Origin: Phycisphaerales bacterium
Lineage (GTDB): Bacteria > Planctomycetota > Phycisphaerae > Sedimentisphaerales > Anaerobacaceae
DNA length: 64,000 bases
Direction: 5' to 3'
Assembly: GCA_030602885.1 (NCBI GenBank)
Contig: JAUVYV010000003.1
Coordinates: 1 to 64,000 of the forward strand
The position numbers and the translations under genes are program-made. This document shows positions 54,734 through 63,415 of the stretch, piece after piece. Position 1 is the stretch's first letter. Each line of letters begins with the position of its first letter. A model generated the notes under the pieces. It was not told where the DNA came from. It worked only from the letters and a program-made list of their open reading frames with translations, and made no database searches.

Positions 54734-55699
54734 ATGAAAGACATTCGTGTTGCTTCAGTTCAATTCGAGCACAAACCGGCGGATAAGCGGGTGAATCTGG
54801 CCAGGATAAAGCATTTCGTCGAGCAGGCAGCAAAGCAAAAAGTCGAGATAATTGTATTCCCCGAGTGCTGCATAACGGGTTACTGGTTCCTGCGGAAGCT
54901 CTCACGCGACGAGCTGACAGAACTGGCTGAACCGGTCTTCGACGGCCCATCATCGCAGTTTCTTATGGCCCTGGCGAAAGAGCATAATATAACTATTGGG
55001 GCGGGGCTGGTCGAGAAGACCAGCGAAGGAGCGATGTTCAATGCATACGTAGTGGCAATGCCAAACGGCTGGTTTCAGCGCCACCGCAAGATTCACTGTT
55101 TCATCAGCGAGCACTTATCGTCCGGCTCGGAGTTTACGGTATTCGATACGCCCGGCGGCTGCCGGCTCGGCGTGCTGACCTGCTACGACAACAACTTAGG
55201 TGAGAACGTTCGCATCACCGCTCTGAAGGGTGCCGAGATTCTGCTGGCACCGCACCAGACCGGCGGATGCAATTCGCCAAGTCCATTTTGCATGGGGCTT
55301 GTTGATAAATCGCTCTGGGAACATCGCAAAGAAAATCCTGATGCGATAGAGGCCGAGTTCAAAGGGCCCAAGGGCCGCGAGTGGCTTTTGACCTGGCTGT
55401 GCGCCCGCGCTCACGATAACGGGCTGTTTTTGATCTTCAGCAACGGAGTAGGGGTAGATGACGATGAGATCAGAACAGGTAATGCCATGATACTGGACCC
55501 ATACGGGCGGGTGCTGGCGGAGACGTGCAAGGCCGAGGATTACATGGTCGTTGCCGACCTGGACGCGTCACTGCGTGAGAACTGCACAGGTGCCAGGTGG
55601 ATAAAGACACGTCGGCCTGAATTGTATAAGCCGTTGACTATTCCCACCGGCAGAGAACGGGATACGCGGACGGTTCGCTTCGAGGGCAAGCGGCTGTAA
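54734..55699 (+). CDS. Carbon-nitrogen hydrolase (nitrilase superfamily)
   Basis: A 321-residue amidase of the nitrilase superfamily. The catalytic triad is intact: Glu44 (VFPECCITGY), Lys119 (QRHRKIH) and Cys150 (GVLTCYDNN). The start has AGGAG nine bases upstream. Family enzymes hydrolyse carbon-nitrogen bonds of amides or carbamoyl compounds. Compared with plain family members it has an insertion after the Cys (about residues 175-210, KSLWEHRKENPDAIEAEFKG). Substrate unknown, cytoplasmic. Confidence 0.88.
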   Translation: MKDIRVASVQFEHKPADKRVNLARIKHFVEQAAKQKVEIIVFPECCITGYWFLRKLSRDELTELAEPVFDGPSSQFLMALAKEHNITIGAGLVEKTSEGAMFNAYVVAMPNGWFQRHRKIHCFISEHLSSGSEFTVFDTPGGCRLGVLTCYDNNLGENVRITALKGAEILLAPHQTGGCNSPSPFCMGLVDKSLWEHRKENPDAIEAEFKGPKGREWLLTWLCARAHDNGLFLIFSNGVGVDDDEIRTGNAMILDPYGRVLAETCKAEDYMVVADLDASLRENCTGARWIKTRRPELYKPLTIPTGRERDTRTVRFEGKRL

Positions 55700-55713
55700 A
55701 GCCCGGCAAAACC

Positions 55714-55742
55714 TTGCAATTTGGGCGGCAATCTGCTATTAT
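55714..55742 (+). promoter_or_regulatory. Sigma-70-type promoter of the prepilin gene
   Basis: TTGCAA (55714-55719), 17 bases, TATTAT (55737-55742). The leader to the ATG at 55789 is about 40 bases. It lies 15 bases after the nitrilase stop. Confidence 0.6.
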
Positions 55743-55788
55743 AGCAGAACCGCAGGATTACGCGGCGCAGCACACCTGCCCGACGGAA

Positions 55789-56517
55789 ATGGATATGAAC
55801 AGCCCCAAGGCATTCACACTCATTGAACTGCTTGTGGTAATTGCCATAATCGGCCTGCTGATGGCCATTCTCATGCCGGCACTGAGCAGGGCTCGCGAGC
55901 ACGGCAAGCGTGCGGTCTGCCTGAGCAATCTGAGGCAGTTGACAGCCGCCTGGATTATGTACGCCGACGGAAACAGTGATAGGATTGTCAACGGCGCCCC
56001 CATCGGTGTCTCCGGCAAAGCGAGCCCGCCGAGCCCCTCCAGTTGGGACTATGAATACTGTGTAACTGAGGGCCCCAGCGCATATCTCTTTGAAGTTAAG
56101 TCGGGCCAATTGAGTAATATCGAGAACTTCCTGGCCTCGGACCAATTCCCAATGCCCGCTTGCACCGCTCAATATCAGCACGCATTCCACCGTCCCTGTC
56201 GGCAAGCAGCACCTTCTCCCGCAACCCGATACCAGACAGGCTCAGAATCCGGTACAGTATTGCAAGATACCTTTCCTTCACCTCGCCCTTGGCTTTACCC
56301 TACCCGCACATCTTCGCAGCAGCTTCTGTTATGTAAAGCCGAGTGTCACTATACTCTTTTCCCCCATTCTCCTTGCCATCTACGACTTCATCTCTGCCAC
56401 TATCTGGCGGGTAAGTGCCGATTGATTCCTGTGCGTGTCCTTAAAGGCTTGGGCGTACTCTGTGTTTGTCTTCTTGAAGAGCTCATTGCCAAGGACAATC
56501 TCCTTCAGCGCATTTGA
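55789..56517 (+). pseudogene. Type II secretion/pilin-like prepilin, interrupted after about 100 codons
   Basis: The frame opens with a perfect prepilin cleavage/methylation motif (SPKAFTLIELLVVIAIIGLLMAILMPALSRARE) and continues CLSNLRQLTAAWIMYADGNSDRIVNGAP, typical of planctomycete DUF1559-like pseudopilins. After about residue 100 (near 56090-56110) the normal globular domain stops. The frame runs on to 56517 as Pro-, Cys- and His-rich translation antisense to phage-type genes. I read this as a prepilin cut by the incoming phage-like module. A rearrangement or assembly join would look the same. Confidence 0.65.
56096..56281 (-). CDS. Small ORF at the edge of the phage-like module
   Basis: A 61-residue frame starting at GTG with AAGGGCGAG upstream. 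The first half is amphipathic (KERYLAILYRILSLSGIGLREKVLL), and the rest is basic and glycine-rich. No family recognised. It follows the module lipoprotein in the same direction and its stop coincides with the point where the prepilin frame breaks. It may be the last gene of the module or a fragment. Confidence 0.3.
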   Translation of the reverse strand: MKERYLAILYRILSLSGIGLREKVLLADRDGGMRADIERCKRALGIGPRPGSSRYYSIGPT

Positions 56518-56958
56518 CTTTACCTTCGCCTCTCGCAGGAATCGAACCGCTTTTGTCCCGTACACGCCACCCAGAAGCGCACAAACACCTATCCCCAGCT
56601 CAATCGCAGCATCAGCAACCTCCCACGCATCAGGCCGCTCGCTCGCATCACTTGTCGCCGTCCTCGCAAGCTGCACATTCGATTCGCTCAACACATCCTC
56701 AGCCGACTCCGCCTTTGGAAACTCTGCCGGCAAGCCGCAGTACGCCACAAACGCCCGACTCTGCAGCTCCGAAAGCTTCGTCAACTCCTGAAGCTGCTGC
56801 GAAGTAAACTCATCCTCCGCTGCCTCAGCCGCCAACGCCGCCGTGCGATTATGCACCCACGCATTTCGCTTCTGCACCTGCCCCGGCCCAAATCGCAAGC
56901 TCTCACAACCGCAGGCCAACACACACAGAACCGCAACTGTAGCTATCACCCTTCTCAT
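56380..56958 (-). CDS. Lipoprotein of the phage-like module
   Basis: A 192-residue protein. The start at 56958 is favoured by AAAGGAG six bases upstream. Signal MRRVIATVAVLCVLAC with lipobox VLAC, then a helical region (VHNRTAALAAEAAEDEFTSQQLQELTKLSELQSRAF), a hydrophobic Gly-rich segment (AIELGIGVCALLGGVYG) and a charged tail. No family recognised. By position after tail genes and a membrane coiled-coil protein it may serve in lysis or superinfection exclusion, but that is inference. Confidence 0.6.
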   Translation of the reverse strand: MRRVIATVAVLCVLACGCESLRFGPGQVQKRNAWVHNRTAALAAEAAEDEFTSQQLQELTKLSELQSRAFVAYCGLPAEFPKAESAEDVLSESNVQLARTATSDASERPDAWEVADAAIELGIGVCALLGGVYGTKAVRFLREAKVKSNALKEIVLGNELFKKTNTEYAQAFKDTHRNQSALTRQIVAEMKS

Positions 56959-57069
56959 CAGACTTCTCCTTTCCCCAAAATATTCAGAGTTGAAATGCAT
57001 CCGTTTCATTCCTTACAATACCTTTAGGCTCCGTCACGTATTCGGAATTGCTGATACCGAGGCTAAACA

Positions 57070-58164
57070 TTGGACACTGCCAGAACATTCAAACCCCGAA
57101 CCATATTGCTGTGGCGAAAAATTGCAGACCAGCCGCAAGCACAGCGAATCCTTTCCCGCTTTCCAGACGCCTCGGTCCGGCTTATAGAACATCAACGCCA
57201 CCCCACGCAACACTCGGTCCCCAGCGGCAAAGCCGTCGTCGAAGGAAAGCGAACACTGATGATAGGCCAAACCAGCTCTTTCATAGGTTGCTTCGATGGC
57301 CGGCTCGGCCACAACGTCCGCTGCTGTCCTTACTACAAACTCACCCCTCTATCGAACGGCTGTCCCTACTACTGCACATACTGCTACCTCGCGTTCGTCT
57401 ATCGAAAGTATTCCCCCTTCATCAAAATCAACATCAACTATGACACCATGTTCAAACAGATCAGAAAAGCCGCTGCTGCTTCTAATGGTATAGCAAGCTT
57501 CAACATGGGTGAGATGCTCGACAGCCTCGCCCTCGACCACATCACAAAGCTTACAACTATGCTCGTCCCCTTCTTCGGCGGATTCTCTAACGCATACCTC
57601 ATGCTCTTGACCAAGAGTTCTAACATCGACAACCTGCTCTCTGTTGAACCGAACAGGCAAACGGTCGTCTCGTGGAGCCTCAACTCCGACAAAGCCGTAA
57701 CCGACTTTGAACCAGGCACCGCAAGTCTTGACGAGCGGGTAAATGCCGCAAGACGTTGCCAACAGCATGGCTACCGAATACGCTTTCGAATTGACCCCGG
57801 CATTTTTCATGAGAACTGGAAAGATGAATACGCCGCTCTTATCGAGAAGATGTTCACTAATACCCGACCTGAGAACATTACGATCGGAATGCTAAGACTC
57901 CTGCCCGGACACGCGCGACTCGCTGCCCAAGCATATCCGCACCGTGCAAAGCAACTCCTTACAGACCCATTGCTCAAAGGCGCATCAGACAGGAAACTGC
58001 GATATCCCCCTGAAAAACGCATTGAATTCTACTCGTTCCTCATTGGCATTATAAGAAGCTTCAACCGAAACGTATCAATCAGTCTCTGCAGAGAAACACC
58101 CGATGTATGGCACGCTCTCAGAGACCGCTGCACCGCTGGCAAGTGCAACTGCATCGCATGGTGA
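57070..58164 (+). CDS. Spore-photoproduct-lyase-family radical SAM protein
   Basis: A 364-residue protein starting at TTG. The Fe-S motif CxxxCxxC is Cys98-Cys102-Cys105 (NGCPYYCTYCYLAF). The surroundings match SplB: FIKININYDTMFKQI, LLTKSSNIDNLL, SWSLNSDKAVTDFEPGTASLDERVNAARRCQQHGYRIRFRIDPGI. SplB repairs UV spore photoproduct in DNA. The cysteine that donates hydrogen in SplB (in its SCTSD segment) has no counterpart: residues 141-150 read IASFNMGEML. The C-terminus has a Cys-rich CTAGKCNC tail. It is the only plus-strand gene of the module and ends two bases from the convergent methyltransferase. Likely a nucleic-acid or protein modifying radical enzyme rather than a true lyase. Confidence 0.75.
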   Translation: MDTARTFKPRTILLWRKIADQPQAQRILSRFPDASVRLIEHQRHPTQHSVPSGKAVVEGKRTLMIGQTSSFIGCFDGRLGHNVRCCPYYKLTPLSNGCPYYCTYCYLAFVYRKYSPFIKININYDTMFKQIRKAAAASNGIASFNMGEMLDSLALDHITKLTTMLVPFFGGFSNAYLMLLTKSSNIDNLLSVEPNRQTVVSWSLNSDKAVTDFEPGTASLDERVNAARRCQQHGYRIRFRIDPGIFHENWKDEYAALIEKMFTNTRPENITIGMLRLLPGHARLAAQAYPHRAKQLLTDPLLKGASDRKLRYPPEKRIEFYSFLIGIIRSFNRNVSISLCRETPDVWHALRDRCTAGKCNCIAW

Positions 58165-58166
58165 CT

Positions 58167-59066
58167 TTATGCTGCATGACTTATTTCGTTCTGTGATTTC
58201 TGTGGACTGTACAAGCAGTGGTAGTATGAATACGATCGCACAGAAGTCTCGCCTCGTTCAGGATATACTTCCTGCACAAGCTCTGCCTGCTTAACAGGTT
58301 CGCCAATTACCCTGCCTATCCGTCGCATGAGTTGCTCTCGATACTTGTCCTGAAGAATAAGAACTTGCCCTTTGGTGTTACACAGCCCTTCAACAAGTCT
58401 CAATCCTCGCTTTAGGCCATCAACCCCTTCGCTTTCATGCAGGGGTCTGACAACATAGGATAACAGAACAATGTCATACTTACCCTGGTTCGACGCAATG
58501 CGGTTCAACTGACCAATGTTATCCGGGAACTGTCTCTGAACCTGCAAAATCCGTCCTGCTTCAAGATTCCTGCTGCGCTGGATAAGTTTGAAGTAGTTCT
58601 CCAACATACGCCGTCCAGTCCCCAAACTCAGACCGCACGTGTCATTCAGGATACAGTCAACTTTCACAGACCTTTGCGTCGTATACCCATATGTGCCAAG
58701 TAGCGCAGCAACCATGTCGATAATTGCCAGCGAACCAACAGCCGGGCCACACCCAACGTCCAGTATCCGCACTGCCCCTCTTGCCATGACATCAGTAAAT
58801 TCATCGGATGAGATGTATCCCATCAGGCTATTCTGAACCTGGAAGTAATGCCTAGAAAAAAAAGTGGCAAGAAACGCTCGCATTCCTGCCGGTGTTGTCG
58901 GATATAGTGTCTCAGTCTCTGAAACGTCTCTCTTCGGCAACCGCAACATCGCCCGACGCAACATAGTTCTGACCGGTTCAGACAACCTGAAGACGTCTCC
59001 AGGACATAACCGTTTGGATATGTTATTCGACCCACTCTCCCACATCATAAACCTCTGCGAATCCAT
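58167..59066 (-). CDS. Class I SAM-dependent methyltransferase
   Basis: A 299-residue protein with a Rossmann methyltransferase core. Motif I is RILDVGCGPAVGSLAI (residues about 100-115); an acidic second strand (VDCILNDTCG) and YDIVLLSYVVRPLHES follow. The N-terminal 90 residues are helical. No DNA-methylase DPPY motif is seen, so an RNA, protein or small-molecule target is more likely. I prefer the ATG at 59066 to the TTG at 59075. It follows the module's membrane coiled-coil gene by 31 bases, on the same strand as the tail genes, and is tail-to-tail with the radical SAM gene. Confidence 0.75.
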   Translation of the reverse strand: MDSQRFMMWESGSNNISKRLCPGDVFRLSEPVRTMLRRAMLRLPKRDVSETETLYPTTPAGMRAFLATFFSRHYFQVQNSLMGYISSDEFTDVMARGAVRILDVGCGPAVGSLAIIDMVAALLGTYGYTTQRSVKVDCILNDTCGLSLGTGRRMLENYFKLIQRSRNLEAGRILQVQRQFPDNIGQLNRIASNQGKYDIVLLSYVVRPLHESEGVDGLKRGLRLVEGLCNTKGQVLILQDKYREQLMRRIGRVIGEPVKQAELVQEVYPERGETSVRSYSYYHCLYSPQKSQNEISHAA

Positions 59067-59097
59067 TAACAACAAACTTATGAACTGCGAGCGACCG

Positions 59098-59385
59098 TCA
59101 GTTGCTCATCGCAGAACCTGTAATATCAGCACCCGGCACTTGTCGCTCTATCGCTCGCAAGCGATATTCAAAGCTGATGCTTCTCTCCTGTACCGTCCCC
59201 AGCTTTGATTGAAACTCCTTCTGGCATTGGATAAGCTGAGTGACATCCCGCTGCAATAAATCGAGCTGTCTTTGCAAATTGACCCAGCTTCCCACAATCA
59301 GCGATGCTAAGAATACAAGCTGGATAAGCACCGACAGATTCACCGTCCGATTCAGCCGCCAGCCCTTGCCGTTCTCTTCTGCCAT
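59098..59385 (-). CDS. Single-pass membrane coiled-coil protein of the phage-like module
   Basis: A 95-residue protein with one hydrophobic helix (about residues 15-35, LSVLIQLVFLASLIVGSWV). A coiled coil follows (LQRQLDLLQRDVTQLIQCQKEFQSKL...RLRAIERQV). The ribosome-binding site is AGGGGGG. Small proteins of this build often sit behind tail genes in phages, as holin accessories or spanin-like parts; that role here is inferred from position. Confidence 0.6.
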   Translation of the reverse strand: MAEENGKGWRLNRTVNLSVLIQLVFLASLIVGSWVNLQRQLDLLQRDVTQLIQCQKEFQSKLGTVQERSISFEYRLRAIERQVPGADITGSAMSN

Positions 59386-59400
59386 TTTTGCCCCCCTGTC

Positions 59401-59724
59401 TTACACCGGCGCATAGAAAACATTCCTGTCCCCCACGCGGTGCATCACCACGTATGTCCCCGAAGCCAATTGTCCGGCCTGCAGAAAATCCTCCGCCAGA
59501 TTCACCGCCTCCATCTCGTCCCCAATCTCATCCGGCAGCATCCCCGGCCCGCCTATCGTAACCGCACGAACGTTATAGACATTGTACGCAAAATTGCCTT
59601 CAACCTTAACCGCCCAGGCCACTGCCATCCCACCTGGTGAGACAAGCATCGACACCTCCTTCGGCCCCGCATCGCCGGCCCTCGCCAGCCGCTCCAATAC
59701 CTGCTGCTTCTCAAAATCGCTCAT
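59401..59724 (-). CDS. Small conserved-looking phage-module protein
   Basis: A 107-residue soluble protein (MSDFEKQQVLERLARAG...). It begins with an amphipathic helix and continues as a beta-rich part with GGPGMLPDEIGDEMEAVNLAEDF and a C-terminal TYVVMHRVGDRNVFYAPV. Its ATG overlaps the stop of the large tail gene (ATGA), so the two are co-translated. No family recognised; probably a tail or chaperone-type part. Confidence 0.6.
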   Translation of the reverse strand: MSDFEKQQVLERLARAGDAGPKEVSMLVSPGGMAVAWAVKVEGNFAYNVYNVRAVTIGGPGMLPDEIGDEMEAVNLAEDFLQAGQLASGTYVVMHRVGDRNVFYAPV

Positions 59725-61556
59725 ACATCCACCCTTCGCCTGCGAACCACACGCAGTTCTGTCAACTGCCGCTCAAAATCCATCCGAACACGCTCAACAC
59801 AGCAGATGCTCCGATTGTCGCTGCGAACACTCAACACGTCCCTGCTCTCGCAACTCGCACTGACAATGTCCCCAACGTCAAAGCCAATACACAGATAAGG
59901 CGTCTGCAGGTCCGTGCGCTCAATCACCGCAGCCCCCGCCAGTGCCAGCCGCCTCACATACCCATACAGAGCATCTGCGTCATCAACCTCATCTGCATCG
60001 CCCGGTGGCTCGTACGTATTTGCAAAGATGCTCTCCCCCGTCACCTCACGATACTTAAACCGCCTCGGCAGCGTGACAATACTGTCAACCACCGGCACCG
60101 TCGAACCAACCGGCCCGTCCGCAACCACACAGTTCAGCCGTTCGTCGCTCACCACCGAAGCCGTCATCCGCAGCCGCAGCACCCCCTTCAACGCCGCCAC
60201 CCACACATACGGATCAAGCCTGTCACTACTCAGCCATATCCCGCATTCGTCAAGTAACATGTTAAACGCAAATGGATAAGGCCACCAGTGCTGCCCGTCG
60301 TTGTACGAAATCTCCAGATAGTACCCCAGCGACTTGCCCGCACTGTCACGCGTCAACGCAGGCCAAAACCGCCTCCGCCTGTGAACATACTCGCTTGTCC
60401 CGAATATCTTCGAAAAGTCAAACGGCTCACCCTGATTGTACGGCTCATTTGTGTAATCTGCCGCCTCGTTCAAACACCACTTGCGGTAAACATCCTTTAT
60501 CTGAACAAAATCAGGATTCGTCGAAGGACTAAACTGGTCATAGTCCCAGCTCTCCAGGCCTGGGTCCCACGCCTTGACCAGATCAAACGTCGCCTCAAAA
60601 ACCTTGTAATCCCCCTGTCCGATATAGCGATGTGTCGCCGGCCAAAAATCTCGCTCACTTTCCAGCTTAAATATGTTCGTCTTCGATATACTAAACTGCT
60701 CACCACGCCCCTGCAAGTCAAGTTCAACCTCTCTGCCTCGACCCACCCTGTACAAGACTATTCGCTCCTCAGGCCCCGTCTCACACAACCGCGGCACGAA
60801 CTTAAATTCCAGCCCCGCCCGTTCGCAGCACCGCCGCAACGCTTCAAGAATACTCAGCCCCGTAACATCAAGGTCCCGAACCTCCTGGTCCTCAGTCAAA
60901 GCTCGCAACTGCCCGACTCCCGGCAACCCCAACTGCCCTGCCGGCACATACTCACTAAGCAGGTAATGAATAACGTCCGCATAGCTCCACCGCATCACGC
61001 CCAAGCCGCCGGCTGCAAAAAGCCGCACGCTGCTGCCGTTGTGCTCGACGATCTCAACTGTCGCGTTGCACTCGCCGTTCTCATTGAAAACCGTATCCGC
61101 ACCAGCCAAAAAAACAATCCGCCCGTCAACGTCACACACCCACCGCCCATACACGATGACACGCTCCAACACCGCACTAAAGTCCCTGGCTATGACTTCC
61201 ACAAACTCACCGTCAGGCCCAATCTTAGTCTCAACTCTCTCCACGTGACCGGCAAATATCGGCAAGCTGTGCGCCGATGCACCCGGGAAAGTCCCGTTGT
61301 AAACAACTCCTATCCGAACCCGACTGCCAATCGCTATCTTACGCTCAATCTCCTCGGGCGACGCCGATTCGCCTTGCGGGTATGACGAGCAATTGCACGC
61401 CAGCCTTGCTTGACTAAACTCCCCCCACCCGCCGCGAACAACCTCCACTACCTCTAAGCACGGACACAATACCCCCTCAACATAAACACAAACCCTCCCA
61501 GCCGGAACGGCAGGCCTCTCTTGAGACGGCTGAAAAAAATCAACTCTGTTCGACAT
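59721..61556 (-). CDS. Phage tail/baseplate-hub-like protein
   Basis: A 611-residue protein. The first 150 residues resemble the gpD/gp27 hub fold of contractile tails: RVRIGVVYNG, PIFAGHVERVETKIGPDGEFVEVIARDFSAVLERVIVYGRW. The middle contains LSILEALRRCCERAGLEFKFVPRL, as in late-control D proteins that define the tail-tube base. The C-terminal 250 residues are beta-rich and of unknown family. It is followed with an ATGA overlap by the 107-residue gene. The assignment rests on fold-pattern recognition and needs a profile search. Confidence 0.55.
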   Translation of the reverse strand: MSNRVDFFQPSQERPAVPAGRVCVYVEGVLCPCLEVVEVVRGGWGEFSQARLACNCSSYPQGESASPEEIERKIAIGSRVRIGVVYNGTFPGASAHSLPIFAGHVERVETKIGPDGEFVEVIARDFSAVLERVIVYGRWVCDVDGRIVFLAGADTVFNENGECNATVEIVEHNGSSVRLFAAGGLGVMRWSYADVIHYLLSEYVPAGQLGLPGVGQLRALTEDQEVRDLDVTGLSILEALRRCCERAGLEFKFVPRLCETGPEERIVLYRVGRGREVELDLQGRGEQFSISKTNIFKLESERDFWPATHRYIGQGDYKVFEATFDLVKAWDPGLESWDYDQFSPSTNPDFVQIKDVYRKWCLNEAADYTNEPYNQGEPFDFSKIFGTSEYVHRRRRFWPALTRDSAGKSLGYYLEISYNDGQHWWPYPFAFNMLLDECGIWLSSDRLDPYVWVAALKGVLRLRMTASVVSDERLNCVVADGPVGSTVPVVDSIVTLPRRFKYREVTGESIFANTYEPPGDADEVDDADALYGYVRRLALAGAAVIERTDLQTPYLCIGFDVGDIVSASCESRDVLSVRSDNRSICCVERVRMDFERQLTELRVVRRRRVDV

Positions 61557-61574
61557 GATAAAACCTACCTGATC

Positions 61575-62267
61575 TCAAACTGCTTGAACATCAAGAATTT
61601 CAATCTCTGACGGGCTTCTCTCATCAAGTTCGACCGTCACTTGCAACGGTGAACCATCGACAATCCCGTCGACGTCCTCTGCCTGCACGGCAAACAAATA
61701 CCTGCCTGCATCAAGCGCATTACTGTCAAAGCCGTAGAACCTTCGCCCTCTGTACGCAATCACAGCGATAGGATTCTCATAATCGATTTGCCCCGTCCCC
61801 CCGTCACCGTAAACCTTAAAACGCACCGGCCGCATCTCTTGGTTAATCGGACAATACCACCAGACAAACCGAACCCGATTCCCGTCCACTTGCTCTGCGT
61901 TAACTTCAAAAACGCTGTTCGGCTTCAGGGCAGCTAACGCACCATCCGCACCTATCGGGACCTTCACCGCCGCCGATAGAGTCCGCTCTATCTGCCCGCA
62001 GCAGTTCGCACGCCGCATAACATAAAAATACGTAGTGTCACTCTCATGCAGCATATAATCAGGAACAGTCATCTCGCTCGCATCCACATCAGCAACAGCT
62101 AGCACATCGTCAAAGTCAACAGAATCCATGCCGGCCCCGCGATACAGAAGACAGCAGCCGTTCACCCTCGACCAGAACCACCCCAACGAAAGCACAGTCC
62201 CAAGCTTATACCCGTTCGCCGTCTGCCCGGCAAACAACGCCTCTTTCAACCACAACCGCTCCATCAA
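61575..62267 (-). CDS. Phage-module structural protein with a fibronectin-III-like part
   Basis: A 230-residue protein. The centre (DTTYFYVMRRANCCGQIERTLSAAVKV) and the C-terminal half (RYLFAVQAEDVDGIVDGSPLQVTVELDERSP) have the strand pattern of fibronectin type III or similar beta-sandwich domains of tail proteins. Its ATG overlaps the stop of the beta-helix gene (ATGA). Probably part of the tail tip or fibre. Confidence 0.5.
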   Translation of the reverse strand: MMERLWLKEALFAGQTANGYKLGTVLSLGWFWSRVNGCCLLYRGAGMDSVDFDDVLAVADVDASEMTVPDYMLHESDTTYFYVMRRANCCGQIERTLSAAVKVPIGADGALAALKPNSVFEVNAEQVDGNRVRFVWWYCPINQEMRPVRFKVYGDGGTGQIDYENPIAVIAYRGRRFYGFDSNALDAGRYLFAVQAEDVDGIVDGSPLQVTVELDERSPSEIEILDVQAV

Positions 62268-63379
62268 CTCGGCGTCCTCGTAATGCTTGATTCACCCTCG
62301 GCAGGCGTATGTGTCAATATCACTGTCTCACCGTCGTCATCGTAATACTCAATTGCACCGCTAAGCTTGTCCTGCACCGCCTTGTTCACTAACATCTTCG
62401 CCGCCTTATCAAGACCGATTTCTGTCAACTCCCCCTTGATACCCTCCGACCAGCCATCCCCGCCCTGAGTTATCGTCCCGCTAACTGTCTCGTAGCTGCA
62501 CCCCGACACCACAATCTTCCCGTTGACCTGCCATAAGTCAAAAGGCCCGAAACTCGGACTGCCCGACGACGCCGAATACACCGAGCAGTTCTTTAGCACC
62601 GCAGCAGCGTTTGTGCCGTAACTATAAATACCACCAACTGGCCCTGTGTGATTTGAACCCGCCGAGACATCAAATACGCAGTTTGTGAACACAGCCCGCG
62701 CATTATTTGACAGATACACAGCGAGCAGGAATTGGTCAGAAACATCATTACGCTTGGCAAGAAAAACGCAGTTCAGAAAACTTCCTCTGCCGATCCCGTA
62801 AACGGCTCTACAGGGACTACTTGTGGCGTATGTGCCCAGGCCCTGAAAAATGCAGTTTTCGGCGACAATGCCCTCGGCTGAACCGGCATTCCACCCGTCG
62901 TACTTGCCACGAACCCTGCTGTTGCGCAAAAAGACGTGCTTAGCACTATTGGCGTATAACCCATCGTATGCCCCGTAGATGTCACAATCCTCAATGACGA
63001 TATTTTCCTTCGCCAAGAAGCTGATGCCCTTGGCGTTAGTCGCCAAAGCCTCGACGGCGAGGTTCCTGACAACACAGTCATTTGCCAGTGACAATGCATC
63101 TCCCGCAGCCGGGATAATCTTCGACTTGTTTCGATGAGTCCCTATAAATGTTAACGCCTTACTGCCGGCGCTAACGTTCTCGGCATAGTCGCCGGGCCAG
63201 ATGATAATTGTGTCCCCGGAAGACACAGCCGACACAGCCGCGCCAATCGTCAGCTTCGCGTCATTGCCTAAGTTGACCGGATATTGCCCCGCATGACCGT
63301 TGTTGGCATCACTGCCTGCCTTTGAAACGTGCCACACCCTGCTCGAATCATTTAAATAAATCATCCTCATGTCCCTCAT
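62264..63379 (-). CDS. Right-handed beta-helix (tailspike-like) protein
   Basis: A 371-residue protein. It opens with WHVSKAGSDANNGHAGQYPVNL, the usual entry to parallel beta-helix proteins, and continues in about ten coils with regular N, C and V ladders (VVRNLAVEAL / IVIEDCDIYGAYDGLYANS / VFLRNSRVRGKYDGWNAGS / IVAENCIFQGLG). A non-helical tail of 60 residues follows. Such proteins serve as phage tailspikes that bind or cut surface polysaccharide; similar folds occur in chromosomal pectate lyases, but the neighbours favour a phage role. ATG at 63379 or 63364. Confidence 0.65.
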   Translation of the reverse strand: MRDMRMIYLNDSSRVWHVSKAGSDANNGHAGQYPVNLGNDAKLTIGAAVSAVSSGDTIIIWPGDYAENVSAGSKALTFIGTHRNKSKIIPAAGDALSLANDCVVRNLAVEALATNAKGISFLAKENIVIEDCDIYGAYDGLYANSAKHVFLRNSRVRGKYDGWNAGSAEGIVAENCIFQGLGTYATSSPCRAVYGIGRGSFLNCVFLAKRNDVSDQFLLAVYLSNNARAVFTNCVFDVSAGSNHTGPVGGIYSYGTNAAAVLKNCSVYSASSGSPSFGPFDLWQVNGKIVVSGCSYETVSGTITQGGDGWSEGIKGELTEIGLDKAAKMLVNKAVQDKLSGAIEYYDDDGETVILTHTPAEGESSITRTPS

Positions 63380-63415
63380 AACTTCTTAGCTGCATTCCCT
63401 CAATTGTGATCTGTT

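Noticed and set aside
54579-54953. Upstream extension of the DUF503 frame
   Set aside because: The family begins at the ATG at 54578; the extension overlaps the divergent nitrilase gene and looks non-coding.
60288-61385. A 365-codon plus-strand frame in the phage-like module
   Set aside because: Antisense shadow of the hub-like gene; the minus-strand frame has family-like motifs and an ATGA overlap with its neighbour.
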